Positions 33,748-47,039 of a stretch of DNA of 64,000 nt are shown piece by piece. The DNA comes from Apostichopus japonicus. Its lineage: Eukaryota > Echinodermata > Holothuroidea > Aspidochirotida > Stichopodidae. A program made the position numbers and the translations under genes. The first letter of the stretch is position 1. Each line of letters begins with the position of its first letter. The notes beneath the pieces are model-generated. The model did not search any database, had not been told where the DNA came from, and saw only the letters and a list, made by a program, of their open reading frames with translations. The DNA is taken from assembly GCF_037975245.1 (NCBI RefSeq), contig NC_092576.1:14836611-14900610 (forward strand), read 5' to 3'.

Positions 33748-36039
33748 GCTGCTCTCCAGAGCATTAATAACTTATATAAAATATGTTTTAGCACATTCTT
33801 TGCATCATAACTATACATATCTTACTAGTTTGTATTGAAAACCAAAAATAAAACTTTTAATTGTGACCAAATTTGACCTTGAAATGCTCAAAATAGCCCA
33901 AAATATTTGTAAAATGTGATGTTTGAGGGTGCTGTTCACAGACATCGTTCAGCATATGACCCTGGAAATGCAGTTTATTTGTAGTCCTTATGCTAGTGGA
34001 CCACCCTCTTAATTGTTAAGCACCTGTATGCTAATGCTAAGAAGTTGTTGTCATTTGAATTACTCAAATCGGCTTGTGCAAGCATTTTCATACGTATGAA
34101 CGAGGTGATTTTCGCAATTTTCGAGTCATAAATTTGAGTAGATAACACAAAATACACAACTCTTTTACTTGAGTTTCTAAAAATAGGGTCAATACGCTCC
34201 TGAAAAATGGTATTTAAAAAAAAAAATAAATATACCCACAGGCCCAAAATGGACCCCCAATTAGGGCCAGAAGTGAGATTTCTTAAGTTTGAGGGCGCTG
34301 TTCATAAAACGTACCACCCGCTTGACTTTTTTTTGCACTTTTCCCGTACAACTACTACTGGGCAAGGATCCTATGGAAATAAAAAGTCAAACATGCCTTT
34401 GCTTGTGAATATAGAGCACACTCAAAGTAAGGCCAGAAAAGGCCCCTATCTCATTTTCTGCCATTTTAATTACTTGTTACGAAAAATTGAGACCGATCCA
34501 ATGACCTTTCTCTGAACTTTAGGGTTTATCATCTTAGTTAGGGCTACTATATCCAATTTGTAGTTCAAGCAAGTTTTTGAAAGAGATAAGTGTTAACTAG
34601 GAGCATCACTGACACACCCACACATATAGAGGACTTGAAGGAATAGATCTATAGTCTTTCTATTGCTTTTGACTTCTGCAAGGATTCAAAAAGGAAAGCA
34701 GACATCAACTTTTAACTCTAAATTAGTAAAATATTTTGACTCACTTAAGATGATTAAGATGAACTTCTTGCAATTGTCGGCATTCTTCATTTTTCTTTCC
34801 ACTCCTCGTTCTTTCCGCTACCTCTTTCAAGTACCACCCACAGTAAACTCAGTCGTCTAGAAAAATATAATGTTGAAATACTTTAATTAAGCATTTAAAG
34901 TATAAGTTTTACTTCACACAATGGTGTAAAATTGAACTGCTTAACCTAATCAAGAAAAAGTAATGTAGTGATTAGTGATAGAGTTTTATTGTGTCAATTT
35001 GAACCATGTTGTTTTTATGAATACCCATAGAATAATGCAATGAGCATGTTGAAATTTTTTACTAATAATAACTGAAGTTAAGCATTCTTTTAGGTACTTT
35101 AGAGAATTTTATTAAAGGAGTATAGGGTGTTGAGAGTAGCTATTGAGAAAAGAACAAGTAAAGCTGTACAACATCTTCTCATGTTTTTTATTAGACCAAT
35201 TGATAGGGATGTTTGGAAATAAGACCCTAATCATTTTCCCAGACAGTTGAGGTAAATGTCCTCAAAGGTGGAAATTAAAACAATTAAAGAAGTTTGACCA
35301 AAGGTAAGCATATTTTAATTTCCGGCATATTTGGGGGAACTTTCTGAAAATGTCACTATCTAAGGGAGTTGTTCATTGACATTTCAGCAGAAAGCACTTT
35401 TACTCCTGATTTGAGTGGAGGTTGCAATCAAACTTATGTAACATGTTCTTTAGAACTTCTTCAAATCAAAATTTTTGACAATAATTCTAATATTTTTAAG
35501 GAATGATAATGCAGCTTTAGTGGTACACTAGCTGTGAGGTGTATTCTCTCCAGTATGTACAGTACAGCTTTGTGCTTGCTGAAGCTGAAGCTACTGTAAC
35601 AATAGAGACACATGCATTTTTCTGAAGAAATGTTTAATGGACTGCACATGTAGTTAACTAAACAGATTAAATGTCACTGGATTGTATGAAGTTAAAGCCT
35701 CCATAGTCAGCAAAGATAAAAGGATGCAATGCCTGTGGTTTTGACACCCCGGGCTAAAACCCACCAATTGTGATTGATCAGCAGACCATGTACAGTACTT
35801 GAAAGTTATCATTTGTAATGTACACAGCTATTGTTTGTGTGAAATTGAATTCTGGCAAAACAGTCTTACAACAGCACTTTCGACCTCACAAGTTTCAGTA
35901 TACTTTATCAATGTCTTCATGCTAGATAATCAATTTAAAGCTACTAGCTATGAGGAATTTGAAATTTTATTCCCCTTTTCCCATGCAATGTATGCAACAA
36001 TAACTGTCATAAATCCTGCACATTCACAAGATAAAATAA
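33748..36039. other. Repeat-derived sequence without a clear class
   Basis: Two related phrases, GTTTGAGGGTGCTGTTCA (about 33,925) and GTTTGAGGGCGCTGTTCA (about 34,287), suggest old repeat material. No exon or protein similarity found on either strand. Confidence 0.35.
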
Positions 36040-37087
36040 TTAGGAATCTTGAACTCTTCTAAAGATTTCCATAAAGTATTCCTTGGAAATGATGCTTTGT
36101 TCACCAATGCCAATTTCTATCATTTCCTTCTTCATGCGTGCATGGAGAGAAGTCTTTGTGTATGACACTGGAAGGTGCACTTCTGTTTTGTGGGGCATGT
36201 AATCTCCAATATGTTCAAATAAACACCTCATCCAAGCTAGTGCAAATGGAGTTTTTGTTCTCATCCTTTTCTTGCCTTTATTGCCATGAATTGCATTTTT
36301 TTGCCAACTTGAAATTATTTCAGACAATCTTTGAATAACTTGCTACTAATACCAAAGAACATACAAAATGCTTTCTCACATACAATCTTCCCACAAATTA
36401 CATGAATAGAACAAGATTTGTCTCAGGTGTGACATGATCTTTCCTGATGAATCCAAATCTTGTCCAGAGTGAATTGCTTTAGCTAAGTTTCCCTCACTTC
36501 ACTAAACTCTAGAAAAGACTGTTCTAGGTCATCGTAAGAAAGCGATTTGATACAGCTACCATCACAGCAATCAGATGGGAACATAGGCAGTGGATCAATG
36601 CTTGATTGCGTCTCCTTCGTTTTTTCTCACTCCTGGTGAAAAAAAAAAGGTTTTGATCACATGAAGAAATTGATGCAGAAAATTCTCTGGCAATACCAAA
36701 GCTACTGCTACTACTTCCATTTGAACTTATGTCAAGGTACAACCGCAGCGAATCATTTGTTGTATCTGGAGAAATATTACTTATGTTGTGACTCACAGTG
36801 ACTGCCCCATTCAAACGACAGTGAAAGTTTTGTTTTAGTATGATTATTTAAAGTTGGTTCCTCTTCCAAATTTTCCATTTCATTATCCATGCTCACGTTC
36901 CTTTTAAGTGTATTAGGTAGGGATGTATTTCCCTTGCTTTTGTGTGGAGATGAGAAAAGAGTTGGCTCAATGTCCAATTTGTCGGGATCACCCTCTTTAC
37001 ATTCTGAGAGAAAACTGGTAATTTGTTCAAATTTGTAAGGTTTCCTTCACACATTTTGTTTCCCATGTAAGTGGAGCACAATGACAA
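36040..37087 (-). pseudogene. N-terminal piece of a DDE-type transposon protein
   Basis: Frames in order (right to left): a low-complexity Ser/Asn/Glu-rich lead; a cysteine cluster SDCCDGSCIKSLSYDDLEQS in a +1 frame near 36,490-36,580; a region CGKIVCEKAFCMFFGISSKL near 36,320-36,410; then GDYMPHKTEVHLPVSYTKTS and ARMKKEMIEIGIGEQSIISK to 36,040. This order (CC-x-x-x-C cluster, a C-x-x-AF-x-x-x-x-GIS block, then MP-x-K-x-EVHLP) matches what I remember of the N-terminal half of the same family as the 27.3-27.8 kb piece. Several frameshifts, one near an A10 run (36,639-36,648), break it. The strand matches the other piece. Confidence 0.5.
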
Positions 37088-38312
37088 ATGAGCACAACTA
37101 AATCTTCATTTACTCAGCTGCACACCACAATAATATGAGCCATGAATGTGAAACAGTATCCAAAGGCATGCATTGAAAGAGTAAGTCCTCAGAGCAGGGA
37201 GTTTTTCCATAACAACTCCCTGCTCAGAGCATGACCACTGCTCAACAGTTTTACTCCCTTTCTGTGGTTAACCCTGCTTTTGAAGACTGTATATATTCAC
37301 TGTTGGTTGCTGCAGTACAGACTGCCTTACACTGTGATATGAACTGGCTAGGTGTCATATGATCCTTTATTGACATACTGTTTGACCACAACCATAGGGA
37401 CAAAGTTTTCAGGTTTCATTTCCACAATGGAGTTGCAATCAGGCAAGACAATATTGTTGTGATTGATGGCTTCTGAGGTTAGTACTTTATGCAGACTGTG
37501 TAGCCCTGTTATGAAATCTTGCACATCTGTGAGGTACTGTATGTGGATGTATGGAGGGAGAGGACTTCTCCAATGTCAGTATCAATGCTGCAATGTTGAA
37601 AAGTGAATTTTTAGTTGACAATATCTTGTCGAAATGGTACTGTTCTACCAAACTTCAGTACAACTTGTAAAAAAGGACAAAACTCATTAACTTCAATAAA
37701 ATAGCCTGACCTTCAATAATTTTCCTAGCCATTGGGACACAGTTCCTAGTTCCCACAATCATACATAGTGAGAGCAACAAATGTGAGTAAAAATCTGCAC
37801 ACTGGACCATGCAGGGTCATATATATGCCAAAACTGTTATTTATGTTTTGTTATATTTTCTTGGGGGGGGGGGCAGGGGGATGTTTGTAACTGGAAAAGC
37901 CTGAAATTATAGCAATATGCACCATGTACAGTATGCAATAATGCAGTATATGAGCATATTTGCTGCTATAAAGATTAAATTTGAAAATTAGCACTTACCT
38001 AAGTTCTTAAATCTGTTCTTGGACTTGTGCTTTTATACAAGATCCAGATCAGATCCTCTGATTTTATCAGACGATCATCTCTCCACGGGGTAAACTGATG
38101 CATTGATCCAGTCGCATTTGCACTCGAGCCGTACTATGGATCTGATCCTTGCCCGGGCCGGTAAAAAATTCGGATTGGAAATGTGTCATTCGCAGCCGGA
38201 AATCGCGTACTAGTAGTACATTTGGTCCAAAACTTTCGTTTTCAAGGTTCATAGCCTAGAGTGACAATGCTAAGTAAGATTCATAGGTCAGTTATGATTA
38301 TTATATTGTATT
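37088..38312. other. No feature seen apart from a G-run
   Basis: Contains a 12-nt G-run near 37,863. No coding or mobile-element signal I can defend. Confidence 0.35.
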
Positions 38313-39966
38313 CAGGGACGTAGCCAGGGGGGAGCAGGGGGAGCAACAGCTCCCCCCCCCTTTCAGTGTCGATTTTTTTTTTTAAACTGTCGTTTTTAGC
38401 ATGGTATTTTGTCAGTGCTCTCTTGATCTTGAATACTCGTTAGCTCCGTTAAATCGATTGTAATCGTAGTAACATTCACGCCTACTGATTCAACTACTTA
38501 CTTAGTTTGGCAGATGCAATTAGCTAAATTTAGCTTATAGCCAATTACAAGCCTACAGTTGGCCACTGTGTAATAAAATACATATTGCCTACCTGACCGC
38601 ACTCTATGGAATGTCACGAACTGTATGCACAACAACGTCGACAACGTTCGTTCTATGAGTCGTCCTAAGGTGTTGCACGAACAGCATGTTATGAAGCTAA
38701 GCTAGCAATCGTACGTGATACGCACTTCCTGTAATAATAATTACACTGCTAATACACTGCGATAACAATATTTGTTTTTAGGCCACTGCATATCTGGCAA
38801 TATTACAAAATATGAAAGTTTATATTGTCCATCAGTTAAGTTCGTCAAATGTATTAAAGTCCAGACATTGGACAATAAACAGGAATCATCCTACTGGAAA
38901 AATTGTAAAAGAGCACTATTTTTGTCTTTCTGATATATTATGTAAAAGAACATGTAAAAGAATTCAAACAGGAAACAAAATCTGCTGATTATGATATCAT
39001 ATGATCAGGGGCGTAGCCAGTATGTAGCACTGTAGGCCCGGGCCTACATTTTTCTTGGCCAAGTTATCTTTTTTTTTAAAAACACCCATAATTAAAATCG
39101 ATAAGCTTGCTGGACGAGTTTAAGAGTCTATAGACAAGAAAAACTATTGAAATGAACGTAGCAAGAATATGGCTAAATTAAGTGACCTATTCCTCTGTCA
39201 TCTAGGCTGTCATTTCTATCGCGTGCCATTTCATTCAACACTCTACCCGCCGAAAAAGACTAGGATCCGATCTTGTCAGTTTTTTAACATGTAGTTAAGA
39301 ACCCGTTTACGCTGATAATATTTCAGTTAAGAAAACAGTTGAGAAATTTGCATCAGATTGCAATCGTCGGATACCTCTCGCCTTCTCTTATTAGGCTAAC
39401 TTAAACATTTAATAGCTACAGTTATATCAAAGACAATTACTGGCTATAGTTATATCAAAGACATTTCAGGCCTATCTTTGTATCTATAAGTATCAGAAGT
39501 TGAAACGTAAGACTACTCTGTACGTGTACCTTGCTAATTTTAAATACATTATAATAGTATTGAATCAGACATTTAATAGCTACAGTTGTATCAAAGACAA
39601 TTACTGGATATAGTTGTATCAAAGACATTTCAGGCCTATCTTTGTATCTATAAGTATCAGAAGTTGAAACGTAAGACTACTCTGTACATGTACCTTGCTA
39701 ATTTTAAATACATTATGTAGTATTGAATTACGTACTATTTTAACTCATTTGTTTTTTGGGGTTTAAAAGTGATATTGAATGAGGTGTCTCAAGTTAGCAA
39801 GAGGCCAGGGAACCATCTGGGGGGTTTGTAAAACCAAAAATTTTCTTGTACGCTCCGCGCCAACTGATGGTGGCGCTCCGCTCAGATAGTCGTGCCTACA
39901 ACTTTGAAAATCCATATCAATCGCAAAAAGTGCTCCCCCCCTTTCAAATTCCTCGCTACGTCGCTG
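38313..39966. mobile_element. hAT-like non-autonomous element with exact target duplication
   Basis: The ends are CAGGGACGTAGCCAG (38,313) and, at the right, the complement of CAGCGACGTAGCGAGG (ending 39,966). The flanking 8-bp direct repeat ATTGTATT (38,305-38,312 and 39,967-39,974) is exact. CAG-N-G ends with 8-bp duplications are the signature of hAT transposons. The interior has a second left-end-like sequence CAGGGGCGTAGCCAG (39,006), probably a nested relative, and a 164-bp tandem duplication. There is no transposase frame. Confidence 0.8.
39407..39735. repeat. 164-bp tandem duplication inside the hAT-like element
   Basis: The phrase AATAGCTACAGTT recurs at 39,411 and 39,575. The two units are almost identical, differing by a handful of substitutions (e.g. 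TTATATC versus TTGTATC) and a small indel near the end. Confidence 0.9.
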
Positions 39967-40302
39967 ATTGTATTGTATCGACGATAGTCAGGAATTCAGG
40001 ATGCAAGCTTTTTACGAAAAACACCCGATTTCAAAGAAGAGTTGACGATAAAAATCGTGTCAGTATGGACGCTAGCAACTAGTGTAGAATTTAAAACGAT
40101 AGGCTCAATATTCGGAGTTGCCCTGGGACAGGGAGTACAACGTATGTGTCATAACACACGATGTTTTTGTGCGATTACACTTACAGTATCTACTGTACTA
40201 CCAGGGAGTTGTAATGGGTTGCGGCACAGCTGATCTGTCAATCACTTAAAACTAGTACGGGGTGGCCAAAGGTCATTTACGGTTAGCATAATAATAATAA
40301 TC

Positions 40303-40807
40303 AGGGTTACCAGCGACAAGTAACAAAAAAACGTTAGATTTGCCAAAATAAAACCCCAGAAAACGCTAGATAATCAGTTTCACTCACTTGTTATGTGTTG
40401 TTTTCAATAATTCGTTGACTGTTCGTTGCACTGATTCATATCATAAGCAGTCTAGTGATTATTTTAACAAGTTAAAACGGTTAATAACAATCAGGAAATA
40501 ATACAAGAAAATTAACTGTGGATTTTACAAAAATACTGATTCAGTCCTAATGAAAAACCCAAGTATGAAAAACCCATTAATATTAAAACAGTTCACGCGG
40601 TATTATAGTGTAAAAGCCACGGAAGCCTATAAATATATTTTATTGGGTTGCCAAGTGGTAATTTGGTCTCAGAGTTTCAGAAAACAAAGTAATTATTTTG
40701 TGAATTACCGATTTGGTGCGATTTTTTATAAAACGTATGCTGGAATCCTAGAAAGGTGAAAAAATACGCTAGATCTATCGTGTGAAAAGGCTAACGCTGG
40801 TAACCTT
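40303..40807. mobile_element. Small inverted-repeat element (MITE-like)
   Basis: The terminal inverted repeat GGTTACCAGCG (40,305-40,315) is matched by CGCTGGTAACC (40,795-40,805), about 500 bp apart, and continues imperfectly inward (AACGTTAGAT versus ATCTAGCGTA). No target duplication is clear because an (AAT)n tract abuts the left end. A 69-codon frame inside is not recognised. Confidence 0.6.
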
Positions 40808-42420
40808 TATAAGAGTACTGTAGTAGACTTGTTTAGTTGTACTGTGTAAAAATATGCACTATGCGGAGTTCTCATCAGTATTACTTGTCAAACACACATG
40901 CATGCCTATAGTCTTATTTGTGTTAGGTTAGCCTTTCTGTAGAAGTATTCATTTGTGGTTTACATGGATACATTTGGAAAATGTCGCTTTCACTTGTTTG
41001 TAAACAGTAGCACGGTGGGATATGGGGGCAGGGGCATGGAGATCTGCCCCACATCGATGCTAACCCCAGCTCCCAACGACTTTGCTGATCCTATATAAAC
41101 AACGGTCGACTTGACCACCCCCCCCCCCTCCCCACCCAAAAAAAATAGCTGCATGCTTGTAAGATAAATTATGGTATATTTTTTCAGCCAGCTTGTGATC
41201 ATAACATTAAAATCACTTGCTATGAAGAATATCATTATATCCCCACCCCCCCCGCCTCACCCATACACAAACACATACACATTTCTGTTGCGACAAGTCC
41301 ATTACAATATAGTCCTAGCCTACGGCGCTCAACCCTCCGATTTTCTACAGCCATAGCTATTTTCACTTAATTAATCGCACTAACATTGACAATACATTTA
41401 AAGCCTCCTAATGTGGCAAAATACATCAAACTTCCATGATAATTTTGGAAAACAGTAAAATGCTTGTGTCTAATTGTTAGGGTTATTTTAATTTTGTTTG
41501 GAATATTATTATACAAATTTACCAATTTACTCTGTGCATTGTGATCAACTCCTAGCTGAATCATGTTACTATATAAAGGAAAATACCTAGTCTCCAACAA
41601 AAGAGGGAAAAAACACATTTTAGCAACAAAATGGAATAGAGGGCGTACTTTTTTGCGACGTGGAAAACACACATATCTGTGGATCTAAAGGTGTTACAAA
41701 ATCCTCCTTTACATATGTCATTTTCATTAACACAATTAAAAAGATGGGTAAAATTCAAGGTCATATGTATCAATTTGAGAAAAATATCATGTATACATTT
41801 TACAACCAAAATTGTTTATTCGCCGACTCTAGGCATATACTCTCATTTAGGATTTATTCACATTCAGCACTTCTTATTGATTAATATTTTCGGAAATAAG
41901 ATTGGAAACTGATATGCAGAAGTTACCCACAAAATCTATCACATTTAGGGTTGAAGATCTCGCCACCACCTATAGTTAGTGATGTATTGCATTCGTATAG
42001 ATTATGCCCGCACGTCATTGGGGTTTAAATTTTGTAATTTTTTGTGAAATAATATGTGATACGGAAAAACAGATGTACTTCGGGTTCTTCATCCATCATT
42101 ACTGTCCTCTTTCATATAGTACAGGTGGGGGGGGGGCACATCACTTACTTATGGAGGCACAATGTGTATTGTTAAATGCCGTCCTGGGGGAGGGGTGATA
42201 GGGGAGAGTTCTCCCTTCCACTTTATGAATTTTGGATCAATTTTAAGGGTCCTCAGATGCAATCTGGTGCTATATTTAGCAACTTGAAGTAATTTTCGGG
42301 CTTGCATCTGTCCAATATTGATGTTTTTAATTTAGGCAAATAAAGTTTTTTGTCTGAGTATTTTTTTTAACACTACAACCGCATCTGAAGGGGAAGGGCA
42401 CCTGGGGGCACGGTTTTTTT
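40808..42420. other. Repeat-rich stretch, no gene
   Basis: Contains C-runs (41,118-41,130; 41,243-41,255) and weak open frames on both strands with no splice support. Confidence 0.35.
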
Positions 42421-42460
42421 CAGGCCCCAGCCCCCCCCCCCCCCTTTGGCGACGCCACTG
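42421..42460. mobile_element. Possible right terminus of another hAT-like element
   Basis: The sequence after a C14 run reads TTTGGCGACGCCACTG, which is the complement of CAGTGGCGTCGCCAAA, a common hAT-like end. I could not find its left partner in the window, so this is a terminal fragment at best. Confidence 0.35.
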
Positions 42461-45400
42461 ATGGGAACGTCAATGGTACTTAATGGTAACGGGTTTCTTA
42501 CTATCATAGGAGGCACCCCATACTATAGCCCATCTATCAACACGGGAAAAAGACAGTACGATTAACATATATACATAGACAACATATGTACTGCACGCAG
42601 CCGCGTACACTACACATATACATATTGGTTAACATGCATGTGTGACAGTAACTTTATTGTGCCCACGCTTAGGCATTGTGCCCACGCTTGAGAAAGTATG
42701 ACTGAAATATAGTAGTCTTCACAGAAACTGTTTGAAAATTAAGCGATTTAGAAGGCATTAAAACCCAATACAAACGAGTAGACCCTTTAGGAACTGCACT
42801 ATTTAAGAAGCCTATATATTACAAACTTTCTTGAATCCTCTTTCCGACCCCCCCCCCCCGCGCCTCTTTATTTTCAAAGGTGTTGCATACGGGGAAGTTT
42901 TGGTCTCCAGCATTTTACCTGGTATTTTTACCTGTTTTTGACCTCCATGCATACACATACTGGTAGGTATATAAATGATCCTATTCGCCAATTACACTGT
43001 TTTCATTATTTACAACTATAGTTCTAATTAAAGGCTAAGGCCATGGCATGTCGTCAACTTAAAAAACGTTAACCTTCATTTCCTGTGTGAGAGAACGCAA
43101 CGTGATAGGAATGATTACGTAATATCATCTTTCATCGGCCCTCCCGATGTTGACCGCAAAAGTGGAGATGTTCAACCAGACTTTGTTGTCTTTTTTCTAC
43201 CACAAACATCCGCACTATTACTTGATATCGTAAATTTTCACTGTCGTAGTTGCACACACATACGTATACGTTTGTTAGACCAGGGAGTTGTTCAGACCAC
43301 CAACGTATTTATACCCTGACAAGGTTAGACTGCTCATGCACGGATGCACCAAACGCAAAATCGTAGAGCCGAAGTTGCGAAAAAGTTCGAAACGCCTAAA
43401 TAATAATTTTATAAAATGACGAGACCAAGAAATTGGTGTGTGGCAGAGGAAGACTCAAATTTTACTTTTTTTCGGACTTGTCCGGACTCTACTTTTGGAA
43501 CCAAAGAGCCCTTGTCACCAATTACATGAAGATTCGAAATATACCGCCGATCCCAAACAGCATTAAGGTGAGGAAAATTTTTGGACTTATTTCCGTATAA
43601 TGAAATATATTTGTGTTAAGAATAACCAAGTGGAGTTTTTGGTTCTTGCATGTATATGGGTATGCTTTTAAAATAAATTGAAAGTGCATAGCCAATCGCC
43701 CCAAATCATAGCACGCTAAAATTGCTAGGCGTTTTCAAAAAGTACTTTCCTGGAAGCATTCACTCTCCATTTGTTCTCAAATATTCTAAATGAACACCCA
43801 AAGCCATTCTTACCAAGGAAGTGATACTTCCCATGTTCGTACACTACTTGCAAGTACAACTTTCTCAGACAAATTATTCCATAACCCTCTGAGAATAAAA
43901 AGGAGTTTTGACAAATATATGGTACTTATAACTTCTGGAGTTTAAGACATTGATCTCTGGTAATTCTGCTTGGCAAACCTGAAAAGGTCAGTGAAGGATA
44001 AAATGCCTAAACCATACCATTCTTGAAAACCCGAATCAAGTCACCGCGTAATTAACCGACCTATAACCTCCATTGTGGTGGGTTAACTGTCAGAATGCAC
44101 ATTATCAGTGTTTTTTATCTTCATACAGAACTGACATCAACAGTGAATACTATTGTTCTCTGACTCGAGTCAAAGGACGCTTGATCCGCGTTGTGCTAAT
44201 GTAACTGCCAAGCGTAACTTATTTGTGATTGCAGGTGTCCAACCGCAGTGTAGACAAGCATTTAACGTTATACCTTGAATTCGAACTTCTCTATGATCTG
44301 TCGAGACTGTCGTCATATTTTGTGTATTACTATTTTTAAGTTGTTCATGCAAACACATAATGGACACCCTATACATTGCTCTAGACTGACTTTGACGAAA
44401 AAACCGTCGGTGTCATGTAGTGTGGCTTGTCTACAACCCAAACTGATTAGAAAAGATATTTCAATCAATTCTGACTTGATTGTGAGTGAAAAAATGCTAC
44501 TTGAAGCAAGTGCAATAACAAGCAAAGCTGACAGCCATTTAACAAGTCAACGAGTGACACTCCTGACGGTTTCTACTACTACAATCTGTTTCTGTGATAT
44601 TTTCCGACGAACAAGAAAACGGCGACCACAGTCGCGTAGTAACATACAAGTGCTACCTCCTTAAGCTTATATTATGTACGTACGTGAATTTGACAGAAAA
44701 CTTGAGGGTCAAAGGTGAAAAAGTGAAGTACACTACATGATGTGAGTTAGTATTAAACGTTAGGCCTACTTCAAGTTGATTCAATGACTAGGATATACCG
44801 GCATTTTAAATTTATTATTCCTCTCGACAATTTACGGTACAATTGAAGGCAGGAGCCCAGGAAGTTATTGACCAAGCGATTTTGCCAATTTTTTGACAAG
44901 TTCGGTTCGTTGTAATACGCCTCAAATAGAACTTAGAAGAAAAGGGGCCTCTACGGACTCTAACTTAGGCCCTAGGTAGCGTGCACACTATTTCTAGACT
45001 GAAGTCTGTGTAGGCTAGGTCACAACATCAAAGGTGAGTCCTAATTTCGTGCAGCTATTTGATTAATTCGATTGATGCTTCACGTTCCTTAACCTTCAGC
45101 TTTCATTTAAAAAAAAAACGTGTGTCTTTGTTGTTTGCACCTACAAATCTGTTAAAATATCGTAGAAAATAACATTGTCACGTCCAACTCCAACTTAGCA
45201 AGAGCTAGGCCCTAAGCCTATTTAATCAGTGAAGCCAGGATAGTGTTAACATATCAAAATTGTTAAAACGTGAAGTGCTCCTAAATCCTAATTTCGTTCC
45301 TGTTGTCGGCTACTCCAAAATCCTAAAATTTTATTGCAAGTATATAATTAGTTTTGAATCAATATAATATAGTAACAAGGAATATTATTGCTTCAGAGAC

Positions 45401-45595
45401 TGACATGCACCAGTGCAGTAAAATGCTTACAGTCTTCAATTTCATGGGGGTGAAAGCCTCATGTGTACCCCTTCTCCCCTCTGGGTCAGACATTGGGCCA
45501 AGATTGGGGTTGAGATATTGGAGTCCAAGGAGTCAAAGGACACTAGCATATTATCATATTCAGGTTTACTAACTGCTCTTTCCACTTTAAAACAG
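42461..45595. other. No confident gene; possible first exon of the ParB-like pseudogene at the right end
   Basis: A plus-strand frame at 44,275-44,664 (129 codons) is the longest here, but it has no recognisable domain. A good donor, ATCAAAG|GTGAGT, ends at about 45,031 after a slightly GC-richer stretch and may be the 5' non-coding exon of the gene whose coding exons start at 45,596. Confidence 0.3.
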
Positions 45596-45738
45596 ACCTT
45601 CAACATCAGGAAGTAAAGAGAAAAGAAAGGCTCAGCACAAGTTACCTGTGCTTCACAAAAAGAGGAAGAGTAATAAGGATCAGCCAGTTGTCAGCCCTTT
45701 AGAATTCATCAAGAAGGAAGTCAATGCAGCATTCTTAG
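45596..45738 (+). pseudogene. ParB-like gene relic, coding exon A
   Basis: Acceptor CTTTCCACTTTAAAACAG; 143-nt exon; donor TTAG|GTGAGA. It encodes PSTSGSKEKRKAQHKLPVLH then KKRKSNKDQPVVSPLEFIKK and EVNAAFL, a basic, nuclear-localisation-like linker. It ends in phase 1, which fits the next exon. On its own it has no stop. It is assigned to the relic because its frame runs on into the ParB-like segment. Confidence 0.5.
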
Positions 45739-46526
45739 GTGAGAACCCTTAGAAGCTGTCAGGTACGGTAGCAGTACAATATACTGCCTCAGGAATTGGA
45801 ACTGTTGTGGTTTTAGAACAGGGGGCCCCTACTAGCCAGATTGAGCATGCCAGACAATCTAATCTGGCCCACCAAAAAACAAAGGGAAAAAAAAACTCAA
45901 ACTTTTTGGTTCACCAATTTACTGGACAAAAAAAAATTGAAGAGAATTTCAATAAGCGTTAATTTTCAACACGAAAAAACATTGATAAAAGTTTGTCCTA
46001 GATGCTAAAACAATCATCTTCCATTTTCAGCAATCTATTTTTGGCCTTTTGTTAGTCAAAATTTCCTCCTGTGGCTACCATGGTGGGCCCGCATACTGTA
46101 TGAGTAATATTCAGCAACCCACAACTAAAAGGACAGTAGGCAACTGTTAAATTCATTTTACATCAGTTTCTGTGCAGTGTCCTTCATACTGAGCCATCTG
46201 TATGCCTCCTACTGCATGCCCATTAAGAACTGCCTCAACTGTGACTTTTCACCAGAAATTTACAACATCAATAGAAGTATCAGTTTTTATTTGAGTGTTA
46301 TCGGGGAGGGGTCAGAACCCCATTAATAATGTGTTCAATAATTGAACATTGCTTTTCAACATACTTTAACAATCATTATAGTCACTGTGTACATTTGGTT
46401 TGAATAGTATTTTTAGCTTTACAAAGTTTACGGAAAACCTTTTGCATACCTACAGTATGGCATTTCCCTGTCAGTTGATGTTAGCTTTGCAGAAATTTAC
46501 TTACCATCGTTTTTACTCCTCCACAG

Positions 46527-46701
46527 GTGTTGCAAATATTGACATAGAAAATCTAGAAGTTGGTCGGAAGTTGAGAGAAGTGAATGTGTAATTTCTCACC
46601 AAACTAAAAGAGGCTATGTTAGATTTTAACAACCACAATATCAACCACTGACTGTTATAGCAACAACTTTGGAAAACTTGGAGAATTTTTCAGAACCCAC
46701 G
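46527..46701 (+). pseudogene. ParB-like gene relic, exon B (stop and frameshift)
   Basis: Acceptor CCTCCACAG, donor CCCACG|GTGAGT. The phase-1 frame reads VANIDIENLEVGRKLREVNV then TAA, then FLTKLKEAMLDFNN. One frame over it reads QYQPLTVIATTLENLENFSE. The order I-x-x-I-x-VG-x-x-LREVN, then L-x-x-A, then QPLTV matches the start of a ParB/sulfiredoxin-type fold, in which the protein recognises DNA or nucleotide. One nonsense codon and one frameshift indicate a pseudogene. Introns are retained, so it is not a processed copy. Confidence 0.55.
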
Positions 46702-47039
46702 GTGAGTAATCAGCACTTGATTATAAAGTGATTTTTATAATGGAGTGCTTCATAATTGTTTATCAAAAACCATGCAGCAGTGACTGCTTGTGTGTGCATA
46801 TGTGAGAGAGAGATGCCTTAGCTCAAATTTTGAAAACTTTGATAATTCAACAAGTGCAATATGCATGAAGTTTATACTTGGTAGAAAGCTAGCAAATTCT
46901 CAGCTGCAATTGTTATTTAATTGCCAGTGGTCAACCGTTAAAAACCCTATAAATGACCTTACTGAAGTAAAGGTTAAGTGAAATTAGTATGCTTATCCCT
47001 CAATCGAGTGCTTACCACTTGCTGTTACTTAGTACGTCA

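Noticed and set aside
44275-44664. 129-codon plus-strand gene
   Set aside because: No recognisable domain, overlapping open frames on the other strand, and no matching partner exon. Left as unannotated sequence.
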